DNA of 5,463 nucleotides from an uncultured Cardiobacterium sp. (GTDB lineage Bacteria > Pseudomonadota > Gammaproteobacteria > Cardiobacteriales > Cardiobacteriaceae), in contig NZ_CALJAH010000071.1 of assembly GCF_938028185.1 (NCBI RefSeq), positions 1 to 5,463 of the forward strand, given 5' to 3'. Shown one piece after another: positions 1 through 5,463 of the stretch. The notes under the pieces were generated by a model. It made no database searches and had not been told where the DNA came from. It worked only from the letters and a program-made list of their open reading frames with translations. How positions within the stretch are numbered: the stretch's first letter is position 1; the number at the start of each line of letters is the position of its first letter. Made by a program: the position numbers and the translations under genes.

Positions 1-5
1 GTTCA

Positions 6-56
6 CCCCCTCCCCGACCCTCCCCCGCTGCGGGCTTCGCCCTGCAGGGGAGGGGG
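6..56. repeat. G/C-rich palindromic repeat just past the 3' end of polA (copy 1)
   Basis: A C-rich left arm (CCCTCCCC, 18-25) pairs with a G-rich right arm (GGGGAGGG, 47-54). The loop between them is itself partly self-complementary around a TTC turn (32-42). The stretch 6-26 matches 284-304 inside polA at 19 of 21 positions in the same orientation, so the two are copies of one dispersed repeat family. It lies 24 bases beyond the polA stop. It could fold in the polA transcript, but no U-run follows it in that direction, so it does not look like an ordinary intrinsic terminator for polA. In the rightward direction it is followed by AATTTT, so it might weakly end a transcript entering from the left. 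The rest of 1-79 shows no gene. Confidence 0.75.
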
Positions 57-79
57 AATTTTCAAATTGCAAACAGCCG

Positions 80-2905
80 CTAATGCGCTTCGTCCCAGTT
101 GGCGCCGATGCCGGTATCGACGATGAGCGGTACGGCGAGGATCATCGCGTTTTCCATCAGTGCAACGATGCGCGGCGTCAGGTCGGCGGCGGCTTCCGGG
201 CGGATTTCAAAGACGAGTTCGTCGTGGACTTGCATGATGAGGCGCAGGTCGTCGCGGGTTGTCGCTGCGCGGTTTGTTTGCTGCCCCCACCCCGGCCCTC
301 CCCCACGGGGGAGGGGGGTTGTGTTGGGGATGCCCGCTGTTTCGGAGAAGAGGGAGGTTGTATTTGGCAGGGGTGCCAGTCCCAGTTCGCGGTCGATGGC
401 GAGCATGGCGCGTTTGATGATGTCGGCGGCGCTGCCCTGCATCGGTGCGTTGATGGCAAGGCGTTCGCTGGCTTGGCGCCGTTGCGGGTTTTTGCTGTTG
501 ATGTCCGGCAGGTAGAGGCGGCGGCCGAGTAGGGTTTCGACGTAGCCTTGTTTGTGCGCCGCTTCGCGTGTCGCGTCCATGTAGTCGCGTACTTTCGGGT
601 AGCGCGCGAAGTAGGTGTCGATGTAGTCGGCGGCTTGGCCGCGCGGGATGTTCAGTTGGCGCGCGAGGCCGAAGGCGCTCATGCCGTAGATGAGGCCGAA
701 GTTGATGGCTTTAGCATCGCGGCGCTGTTCGCGGCTAACCGCTTCGGGCGCGACGCCGAAGATTTCGGCAGCGGTCGCGCGGTGGATGTCGTCGCCTCTG
801 GCGAAGGCGGCGAGCAGGCCGGGGTCGGCGGAGAGGTGCGCCATGATGCGCAGCTCGATTTGTGAGTAGTCGGCGGCGAGGATTTGCCAGCCGTCTTCTG
901 CGATGAAGGCGCGGCGGATGCGGCGGCCTTCGTCGCTGCGCACCGGGATGTTTTGCAGGTTGGGGTCGCTCGATGAGAGGCGGCCGGTGCTGGTGACGGC
1001 CTGGTGGTAGCTGGTGTGGATGCGTCCGGTCTGCGGGTTGATGAGTTCGGGCAGGCGGTCGGTGTAGGTGGTTTTGAGTTTGGAGAGGCCGCGATGCTCC
1101 AGGATGAGGCGCGGCAGTTCGGCGCCGTGGCTTTCGGCGAGTTCGGCCAGCACTTCTTCGTTGGTGCTGGGCTGGCCTTTCGGTGTTTTGCGCAGCACGG
1201 GCAGGCCGAGTTGGTCGTAGAGGATTTCTTGTAATTGTTTGGGGGAGCCGAGGTTGAAGGGGCTGCCGGCGAGTGCGTGCGCGGCTTGTTCGAGGGATGC
1301 GAGTTGTGCGCTGATTTCGACGCTTTGTGCGGCGAGCGCTGCCGGGTCGATGCGCACCCCGGTCGCTTCGATTTTGTAGAGGAGTTCGGCCAGCGGCATT
1401 TCGAGGTCGCGGTAAAGGGCGTCGAGGCGCGGCGCGGCGGCGAGTTTGGGTGCGAGGTGGTTTTTCAGGCGCAGGGTGATGTCGGCGTCTTCGCAGGCGT
1501 AGTCGGTGGCGATTTCCAGCGGGATTTGGTCGAAGGTGAGTTGTTTCGCGCCTTTGCCCGCGATGTCTTCAAAGGTGGTGGTTTGGTGGTTCAAGTAGTA
1601 GTCGGCGAGGTCGTCGAGGTTGTGGCGGGTGGCGGTGCTGTCGGTGATGTAGCTCATCAGCATGGTGTCGTCTTTGACGCCGCGCAGTTCGATGCCGGCG
1701 CGGGCGAGGACGTGGCGGTCGTATTTGTGGTGCTGGCCGCTTTTCGGCGGGGCGTCCGCTTCGAGCAGGGGTTTGAGGCGGGCGAGCGCGGCTTCGTAGG
1801 GCAGGTTGGCGCTCAACTGGTGCGCCAGCGGCAGGTAGTACGCTTCACCGGGCACGGGCGCGAGGCTGATGCCGACGAGGTTGGCGCGCATGTAGTCGAG
1901 GCTGTCGGTTTCGCTGTCGATGGCGTAGCCGTCGCTGTTTTTGAGGCGGTCGATGAGGGTGTCGAGTTCGTCCAGGGTGGTGATGGCGCGGTAGTGGGTG
2001 GCGACGGGCGCGGGCGGCGGCGCGGTGGGGGTTTTCAGGTATTGTGCTTTGATGCTGGCGAGTTCGTAGGTGTCGCAGAGGGCAGCGAGTTTGTCCGGCT
2101 GGCGCGGTTGTAGCGCAAGGTCGGCGATGCGGGTGTTGAGCTCAAGCGCGGTGTTGATGGTGGCGAGTTGTTGTGAGAGGCGCAGGGTGTCGAGTCCGGC
2201 GCGCAGGTTTTCGCCGATTTTGCCGGGGATTTTGGTCGCGTTGTCGATGATGTTGTCGATGTTCTGGTATTCGGCCAGCCATTTGGCGGCGGTCTTCGGC
2301 CCGACTTTCGGCACGCCGGGGATGTTGTCCGAGGTGTCGCCGACCAGCGCAAGGAAGTCAATCACCTGGTCGGCGCGCAGCGCATCGACTTTGAAGCGGT
2401 CGGCGATGTTGGCGGTGGTGGTGACGGCGTTTTTCATGGTGTCGAGCAGGGTGATGTCGGCGTGGGTGAGCAGTTGCGCCATATCCTTGTCGCCGCTGGA
2501 TATCACGACTTGATAGTGTTCGGCGAGCGCCTGCATGGCGAGGGTGCCGATGACGTCGTCGGCTTCGACGCCGGGTTCGATGATGAGCGGGAAGCCAAGC
2601 GCTTCGATGAGGCGGTGCAGCGGCTCGATTTGGACGCGCAGGTCGTCCGGCATCGGCGGGCGGTGCGCCTTGTAGGCGGGGTAGAGTTCGTGGCGGAAGG
2701 TTTTGCCCGGCGCGTCGAAGACGACGCCGAAGTAGGCGGGTTGGTGGTCGTCGTAGAGTTTGGCGAGCATTTTGATGACGCCGTGCAGCGCGCCGGTGGG
2801 GTGGCCGTCGCGGTTGGTGAGCGGCGGCAGGCCGTGAAAGGCGCGGAAAAGGTAGGACGAGCCGTCCACGAGGACGACGAGGTGATTCGGGTCGGGCTGG
2901 TGCAT
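80..2905 (-). CDS. polA: DNA polymerase I, full length, with an in-frame repeat-derived insertion
   Basis: This 941-residue enzyme fills gaps, removes RNA primers and serves excision repair in the cytoplasm. The 5' nuclease domain (about 1-290) has VDGSSYLFRAFH (13-24), VVFDAPGKTFR (61-71), EADDVIGT (114-121), SSGDKDMAQL (136-145) and GDTSDNIPGVPKVGPKTA (189-206). A short Pro-rich linker (291-303) follows. The 3'-5' exonuclease domain keeps its acidic residues: D330 and E332 in DSETDSL, D396 in KYDRHVL, and D473 in YACEDAD. The polymerase domain has motif A DYSQIELR (679-686), the finger helix RRDAKAINFGLIYG (728-741), QGSAADIIKRAM (823-834) and motif C VHDE (893-896). All three activities should be intact. 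ATG 2905 is chosen because E. coli-like homology starts there; an open frame continues upstream to 3352 but only as antisense of the LOG gene. Ribosome-binding site is a modest GGAA, 5 bases before ATG. Compared with E. coli Pol I (928 aa), the linker is shorter and about 39 residues are added at 846-884. Confidence 0.98.
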   Translation of the reverse strand: MHQPDPNHLVVLVDGSSYLFRAFHGLPPLTNRDGHPTGALHGVIKMLAKLYDDHQPAYFGVVFDAPGKTFRHELYPAYKAHRPPMPDDLRVQIEPLHRLIEALGFPLIIEPGVEADDVIGTLAMQALAEHYQVVISSGDKDMAQLLTHADITLLDTMKNAVTTTANIADRFKVDALRADQVIDFLALVGDTSDNIPGVPKVGPKTAAKWLAEYQNIDNIIDNATKIPGKIGENLRAGLDTLRLSQQLATINTALELNTRIADLALQPRQPDKLAALCDTYELASIKAQYLKTPTAPPPAPVATHYRAITTLDELDTLIDRLKNSDGYAIDSETDSLDYMRANLVGISLAPVPGEAYYLPLAHQLSANLPYEAALARLKPLLEADAPPKSGQHHKYDRHVLARAGIELRGVKDDTMLMSYITDSTATRHNLDDLADYYLNHQTTTFEDIAGKGAKQLTFDQIPLEIATDYACEDADITLRLKNHLAPKLAAAPRLDALYRDLEMPLAELLYKIEATGVRIDPAALAAQSVEISAQLASLEQAAHALAGSPFNLGSPKQLQEILYDQLGLPVLRKTPKGQPSTNEEVLAELAESHGAELPRLILEHRGLSKLKTTYTDRLPELINPQTGRIHTSYHQAVTSTGRLSSSDPNLQNIPVRSDEGRRIRRAFIAEDGWQILAADYSQIELRIMAHLSADPGLLAAFARGDDIHRATAAEIFGVAPEAVSREQRRDAKAINFGLIYGMSAFGLARQLNIPRGQAADYIDTYFARYPKVRDYMDATREAAHKQGYVETLLGRRLYLPDINSKNPQRRQASERLAINAPMQGSAADIIKRAMLAIDRELGLAPLPNTTSLFSETAGIPNTTPLPRGGGPGWGQQTNRAATTRDDLRLIMQVHDELVFEIRPEAAADLTPRIVALMENAMILAVPLIVDTGIGANWDEAH
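284..318. repeat. Palindromic repeat inside polA coding sequence (copy 2)
   Basis: The perfect inverted repeat CCCTCCCC (296-303) / GGGGAGGG (308-315) encloses a CACG tetraloop. Bases 284-304 match 6-26 at 19 of 21 positions, differing only at 289 and 295. The loop is much shorter than in copy 1 (4 against about 21 bases), which is the usual pattern for a repeat family with conserved arms and a variable centre. The stretch contains no stop codon in any of the six frames, which lets it be translated wherever it lands. In polA it reads as the Pro/Gly-rich part of the insertion (about residues 863-874). Confidence 0.85.
311..369. repeat. Short imperfect direct repeat, offset of 39 bases, within the polA insertion
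   Basis: Bases 311-330 and 350-369 match at 16 of 20 positions with an offset of exactly 39. In polA they encode IPNTTPL and LPNTTSL, 13 residues apart. The repeated unit includes the right arm of the palindrome (GAGGGGGG against GAGGGAGG) plus the adjoining GGTTGTGTT-like tail. The 19 bases between them show nothing recognisable. It may reflect a partial duplication during or after the insertion, or a second decayed repeat end. Confidence 0.6.
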
Positions 2906-2916
2906 GGGGGTTCCGT

Positions 2917-2945
2917 TTGTGGTGGGCGGGGCTTTGCGGCAGAAT
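2917..2945 (+). promoter_or_regulatory. Weak candidate promoter for the rightward LOG gene
   Basis: TTGTGG (2917-2922) and CAGAAT (2940-2945) are separated by 17 bases. They match 3 of 6 and 4 of 6 consensus positions. Transcription from here would start near 2952 and give a leader of about 65 bases. The -35 match is poor, and this is simply the best-spaced pair I could find in the divergent spacer for the rightward gene. Confidence 0.2.
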
Positions 2946-2946
2946 G

Positions 2947-2968
2947 GCGCGCTTTCCCGCAGGCGCGC
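2947..2968. repeat. Small inverted repeat in the divergent polA/LOG spacer
   Basis: GCGCGC occurs at 2947-2952 and 2963-2968 with 10 bases between. Because each arm is self-complementary, the pair forms both an inverted and a direct repeat. It spans the expected polA start point, so it could be an operator-like site or chance in G+C-rich DNA. No regulator can be assigned. Confidence 0.3.
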
Positions 2969-2969
2969 T

Positions 2970-2998
2970 ATTGTTTGGGCGCCCCGGGTGCTTGTCAA
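2970..2998 (-). promoter_or_regulatory. Probable sigma70-type promoter of polA
   Basis: Read leftward, TTGACA (2998-2993) is a perfect -35 hexamer. After a 17-base spacer comes AACAAT (2975-2970), which matches 4 of 6 bases of the -10 consensus. Transcription would start near 2963, giving a leader of about 58 bases before the polA ATG. The -35 overlaps the region just upstream of the LOG gene's ribosome-binding site, so the two divergent genes share this control region. Confidence 0.6.
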
Positions 2999-3004
2999 TT
3001 TTTT

Positions 3005-3010
3005 AAGGAG
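3005..3010 (+). promoter_or_regulatory. Strong ribosome-binding site of the LOG-family gene
   Basis: AAGGAG lies 6 bases before ATG 3017. This fixes the start of the gene at 3017, although the same frame stays open far upstream to 2462 across the antisense of polA. Confidence 0.9.
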
Positions 3011-3016
3011 TGTTTT

Positions 3017-3742
3017 ATGGGCAAACGGCGTCCGCCGAAGGAGTTGCACCCGGACAATGGTGCGCACGGTATGCAGGGTGAGGCATGGCGGGTATTCCGC
3101 ATCATGTCGGAATTTGTCGAGGGGTTTGAGAAGCTGGCGGTGATTGCGCCGTCGGTGAGCATTTTTGGCTCGGCGCGGATTCACGCGGAGCATCCGGTGT
3201 ACCGGCAAACGCAGGAAATCGCCAAACGCCTGTCGGACGCGGGCTTTTCCGTGGTTTCCGGCGGCGGCCCCGGCGTGATGGAGGCGGCAAACAAGGGCGC
3301 GTATGAGGGCGCCAAGGGGCTGTCGGTCGGGCTGAATATCCAGTTGCCGCATGAGCAGTCATCGAACGAGTTTCAGGATATTTCGCTGGAATTTCGCCAC
3401 TTTTTCTCGCGCAAGGTGATGTTCGTCAAATACGCCAACGCTTATGTCGTCATGCCCGGCGGCTTCGGCACGCTGGACGAGCTGGCGGAAATCCTCGTGC
3501 TGATTCAGACCGGCAAGAGCCGCAAGATTCCGGTGATTCTCGTCGGCAGCGCTTTCTGGCGCGGCCTGCTGGCGTGGATGGAAGAAACGATGGTCGCGCA
3601 AGGCCTCATCAAGGCAGAGGATATGCGGCTGATGACGCTGGTCGATGACGCCGACGCGGTCATCGCCGCCATTTTGGATTTCTACGAAGGCCGCGCCTTT
3701 GCCCCCAGCGCCGAGGAGGAGAAGCTGCTGCGGCATTTGTGA
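3017..3742 (+). CDS. LOG-family (TIGR00730) Rossmann-fold protein, probable nucleotide 5'-monophosphate phosphoribohydrolase
   Basis: This 241-residue protein has the two hallmarks of the LOG family, formerly annotated as lysine decarboxylase. These are GGGPGVMEAAN (82-92) and PGGFGTLDE (147-155). The conserved SRKVMF segment (131-136) lies between them. Family members cleave the N-glycosidic bond of nucleoside 5'-monophosphates, releasing the base and ribose 5-phosphate; some activate cytokinins. The exact substrate cannot be read from sequence, and the old lysine decarboxylase name should not be used. A Rossmann-type core (about 46-225) starts with SIFGSARIHAEHPVY and is preceded by a charged N-terminal extension. 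That extension makes it longer than the compact family members of about 190 residues. No signal peptide or membrane segment is visible, so it is cytoplasmic. It diverges from polA across a 111-base spacer and ends at a terminator, so it is probably transcribed alone. Confidence is high for the family and moderate for the reaction. Confidence 0.93.
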   Translation: MGKRRPPKELHPDNGAHGMQGEAWRVFRIMSEFVEGFEKLAVIAPSVSIFGSARIHAEHPVYRQTQEIAKRLSDAGFSVVSGGGPGVMEAANKGAYEGAKGLSVGLNIQLPHEQSSNEFQDISLEFRHFFSRKVMFVKYANAYVVMPGGFGTLDELAEILVLIQTGKSRKIPVILVGSAFWRGLLAWMEETMVAQGLIKAEDMRLMTLVDDADAVIAAILDFYEGRAFAPSAEEEKLLRHL

Positions 3743-3747
3743 GCCAG

Positions 3748-3775
3748 AAAAAACCCCGCCTCGGCGGGGTTTTTT
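3748..3775. terminator. Bidirectional intrinsic terminator between convergent genes
   Basis: A run of six A (3748-3753) is followed by the stem CCCCGC (3754-3759), the loop CTCG (3760-3763), the stem GCGGGG (3764-3769), and six T (3770-3775). It is symmetrical, so it gives a G/C stem and a U-run in both directions. It begins 5 bases after the LOG stop codon and ends 4 bases before the stop of the leftward unknown gene, so it should end both transcripts. Confidence 0.93.
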
Positions 3776-3779
3776 GGTT

Positions 3780-4274
3780 TCAATTTGCGCGCGCGCCCAA
3801 TGCCGTCAGCAGCGCTTTCTGGTCGCTGCCGAGCGGGGCGGCGGGGGCTTTGCCAAGGGCGGCGCGCTGTTCCGCCAACTGGCGTTGCAGGGCGGCGATG
3901 GCGGCCGCGTCTGCGCCCGTCTCCGCCAGGTAATTGAGGCGGTAATCGAGCGCGTTTTCCGCCGCCTTGAGCGCGCGGTTGCCACCATCGAGCAGGTCGC
4001 GGCAGAGCGCTTCCAGCGCGGCGAGCAGCTCCAGCGCGCCCTGTTCGCCGTTTTCGTCGTCGTTTTTGTCCCAGAGGTAGTCCATCAGGCGGTCTTGCAG
4101 CGCGGTGGCCAGCGCCGGGTCGGGCCCGCCCTGCCAGCTTTGCGCGATGAGTTCGCGCGCCTGCGCGAGGATGTCGTCGCCGTCGTGTTTGACGAGGAAG
4201 CCGATGACTGCCGGGTCGCGCGTCAGCGGGTAGAGGTTCCAGGCGGCGAGCGCCGCGGGGGTTTTGTGCTTCAT
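3780..4274 (-). CDS. Conserved-looking hypothetical protein, 164 residues, downstream of the kef-like gene
   Basis: I do not recognise the family. The protein is soluble-looking and probably mostly alpha-helical, with no signal peptide or membrane segment. Its N-terminal part (about 1-75) carries the Trp-containing stretches AAWNLYPLTRDPAVIGFL, AQSWQGG and RLMDYLWDKNDDENGE. The C-terminal part (about 80-150) is rich in Ala, Leu and Glu, including LELLAALEALCRDLLDGG and LQRQLAEQRAALGKA, and may form a helical hairpin or short coiled coil. ATG 4274 is supported by AAAAGGAA on the coding strand, with GGAA 6 bases before ATG. It lies 41 bases after the kef-like stop, with no terminator between, and ends at the shared terminator, so cotranscription with the kef-like gene is likely. 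It lacks any flavodoxin-like motif, so it is not a KefF/KefG-type quinone reductase partner. The balanced domain look, ribosome-binding site and terminator support a real gene. Confidence 0.8.
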   Translation of the reverse strand: MKHKTPAALAAWNLYPLTRDPAVIGFLVKHDGDDILAQARELIAQSWQGGPDPALATALQDRLMDYLWDKNDDENGEQGALELLAALEALCRDLLDGGNRALKAAENALDYRLNYLAETGADAAAIAALQRQLAEQRAALGKAPAAPLGSDQKALLTALGARAN

Positions 4275-4315
4275 GACGGGTTCCTTTTATGTTTTTGTTG
4301 TGGGGGTGGCGCGGT

Positions 4316-5463
4316 TTAGGCGTCGTCTTCGTCGAGGTCGCGGCCCACGGGGGCGACCGGCTCGCCACGGATGATGGCGGCGATGTCGTCCGCCATCCGG
4401 ATGTCATAGGCGTGTCCGATTTCGATAGCCTGCTGGTTTTGGAATGGCCCCAGCTTGGGGTCATAAATGCGCGCCTGTTCGACCATTTTGTGGCGGTCGG
4501 TATGGAAGTAGTAATAGGCGATATGGTCGGCAATATCATTTTTTATGCCGAGCAGTTTCAGGGCGCCTTTGCCCGCACGGACGGACGCATCAAACAATTC
4601 GCGGACAATTTCATTTGCACCCGCCTGATAGAGCGCAAAGGTATGGAGGCGGTCAAAGGCGCGGGCGACGATTTTAATGTTCGGGTTAATCTCGCGGGCG
4701 AAGCGGACGATTTGCAATGCCTGTTCGCGGTTATCGATGGCGACGACAATCATGCAGGCGTTTTCAATACCGGCGGCAATAAGCAACTCATGCCGCGAGG
4801 CATCGCCAAAATGGGTTTTGACGCCGTATTGGGTAAAGCCCTGAACCTGTACCGGATCCAAATCAATAATGGTGGTTCCGTATCCGCTCATTTGTATCAT
4901 TCTTTGAATGTGCTGGCCGAATCTGCCCATGCCGATGATTAGAACCGGTTTTTGTTCTTCGATGGTATCGGCTTCGCGCTCGGCGGCGCTTTCTTTTTTG
5001 GCAAAACGGTTATGCAAAAGAATGACCAGCGGCGTTAAGACCATGGAAAGAACAACGGTCGCGGTCATGGTCGCGTTATCGGCATCGGTAATGACGCCGT
5101 TATTGACCGCTGCGGCAAAGAGGACGAAAGCAAATTCACCGCCCTGCGCCATAATTACCGCGCGGTCGAGCGCATCGGCATGACTGCTTTTGGCGAGGCG
5201 CGCGACGAAATAGATACACGCCGCTTTCATTGCCATCAAGGCGATGACGCCGGTTGAAACCAGCAGCCAGTGTTGCGCCACCACTTTCAAATCCAGCGAC
5301 ATCCCGACGCCGAGGAAAAAGAGGCCGAGCAGCAGGCCACGGAAGGGCTCAATATCGGCTTCAAGCTGGTGGCGGAAGGAGGATTCGGAGAGCAGGACGC
5401 CCGCGACAAACGCGCCCATCGCCATCGACAGCCCGCCCGCTTCCATCAGCAGCGCCGCGCCGA
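4316..5463 (-). CDS. KefB/KefC-like K+/H+ antiporter, C-terminal 381 residues (5' end beyond window)
   Basis: This inner-membrane CPA2-family transporter exchanges K+ for H+. Characterised Kef proteins are gated by glutathione and its adducts and protect cells from electrophiles. Residues here are numbered from the first visible codon. GLSMAMGAFVAGVLL (10-24) and RGLLLGLFFLGVGMSL (41-56) are conserved membrane segments, and AQGGEFAFVLF (105-115) matches the E. coli GQGSEFAFVVF. Between the first two lies HQLEADIEP (31-39), matching the HALESD regulatory loop of E. coli KefC. A charged linker (about 153-169) leads to an RCK/TrkA-N domain (about 172-290). It has nucleotide-binding GMGRFG (177-182), IIDLD (198-202) and GDAS (219-222). 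The C-terminus ends in an acidic tail. By comparison with KefC (620 aa) about 225 N-terminal residues lie outside. KefB and KefC cannot be separated here, and no kefF/kefG-type partner lies downstream. The middle of the gene is clearly less G+C-rich than its neighbours. Confidence 0.94.
   Translation of the reverse strand, partial: GAALLMEAGGLSMAMGAFVAGVLLSESSFRHQLEADIEPFRGLLLGLFFLGVGMSLDLKVVAQHWLLVSTGVIALMAMKAACIYFVARLAKSSHADALDRAVIMAQGGEFAFVLFAAAVNNGVITDADNATMTATVVLSMVLTPLVILLHNRFAKKESAAEREADTIEEQKPVLIIGMGRFGQHIQRMIQMSGYGTTIIDLDPVQVQGFTQYGVKTHFGDASRHELLIAAGIENACMIVVAIDNREQALQIVRFAREINPNIKIVARAFDRLHTFALYQAGANEIVRELFDASVRAGKGALKLLGIKNDIADHIAYYYFHTDRHKMVEQARIYDPKLGPFQNQQAIEIGHAYDIRMADDIAAIIRGEPVAPVGRDLDEDDA

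Larger units (their letters stand above)
254..370 (-). other. In-frame insertion of about 39 codons in polA, next to polymerase motif C
   Basis: In E. coli Pol I (sequence recalled, not aligned by program) 15 residues separate the VD of AMIAVD from the Q of MIMQVHDE. Here 54 residues separate the matching ID and Q, an excess of 39 (117 bases, a multiple of three). The extra residues are about 846-884 and are rich in Pro, Gly, Thr and Asn, including PLPRGGGPGWGQQTNRA. The stretch holds the palindromic repeat described at 284-318. The position is the turn between a helix and the strand leading to the catalytic HDE hairpin, a place where a surface loop could be tolerated. The exact borders are uncertain by a few codons. 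Confidence 0.85.

Noticed and set aside
6..56. Copy 1 hairpin as the intrinsic terminator of polA
   Set aside because: In the leftward direction the hairpin is followed by G-rich sequence, not a U-run. It may still affect the transcript end, but the standard terminator pattern is absent.
1..370. CRISPR array or transposon with its own gene
   Set aside because: Only two hairpin copies with different loops are present, 278 bases apart, with coding sequence between. There is no spacer-repeat periodicity and no transposase.
1235..2113. Long rightward open frame opposite polA (292 codons), and several smaller ones along 83-1234
   Set aside because: They lie wholly antisense to the conserved Pol I domains. 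Their translations are low-complexity runs of Val, Gly, Phe and Glu typical of the reverse of G+C-rich genes, and I see no ribosome-binding site that would support them.
2462..3016. Upstream extension of the LOG frame
   Set aside because: The frame is open but runs antisense through the polA 5' nuclease domain. Family homology and the AAGGAG site both place the start at 3017.
2906..3352. N-terminal extension of PolA by 149 codons
   Set aside because: It is the antisense of the LOG gene and lies upstream of the predicted polA promoter. The E. coli-like sequence begins at ATG 2905.
4275..4315. Terminator or separate promoter between the kef-like gene and the unknown gene
   Set aside because: The 41 bases show no hairpin with a T-run and no convincing hexamer pair. 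They contain only the ribosome-binding site of the downstream gene.
3645..4319. Rightward open frame overlapping the end of the LOG gene and opposite the unknown gene
   Set aside because: It crosses the bidirectional terminator and is antisense to a gene with its own ribosome-binding site. Its sequence has the composition of a shadow frame.

Overview
This is a G+C-rich window from a bacterial chromosome, almost certainly a proteobacterium. The DNA polymerase I is very close to the Escherichia coli enzyme along its whole length. The K+/H+ antiporter matches the KefB/KefC group, including its regulatory loop, and Shine-Dalgarno sites are clear. I cannot name the genus from sequence alone. A G+C-rich gamma- or betaproteobacterium (for example of the Cardiobacteriaceae type) would fit, but that is a guess. 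I saw no Neisseria-type or Pasteurellaceae-type DNA uptake words.

Layout: bases 1-60 hold a G/C-rich hairpin repeat. polA runs leftward from 2905 to 80 and encodes a complete 941-residue Pol I with 5' nuclease, 3'-5' exonuclease and polymerase domains. A 111-base divergent spacer (2906-3016) carries a good sigma70-type promoter for polA and the ribosome-binding site of a rightward LOG-family nucleotide-hydrolase gene (3017-3742). That gene meets a leftward gene for a 164-residue unknown protein (3780-4274) tail to tail, with a symmetrical terminator between them. The unknown gene lies 41 bases downstream of a leftward kefB/kefC-like gene (4316 to beyond 5463) that is cut by the window edge, and the two are probably cotranscribed.

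The genes do not form one pathway. polA serves replication and repair, the LOG protein probably acts in nucleotide or cytokinin-like metabolism, and the Kef protein moves potassium and protons across the inner membrane, usually under glutathione control.

The most unusual feature is inside polA. About 39 extra residues (bases about 254-370) sit between the conserved helix after the QGSAAD motif and the strand carrying the catalytic VHDE motif. This extra stretch contains a palindromic repeat whose 21-base arm matches the repeat just past the polA stop codon at 19 of 21 positions. It looks like a mobile palindromic repeat that entered an essential-type enzyme in frame, comparable in principle to the Rickettsia palindromic elements. 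I see no CRISPR array, tRNA, rRNA, transposase gene or defence system here.
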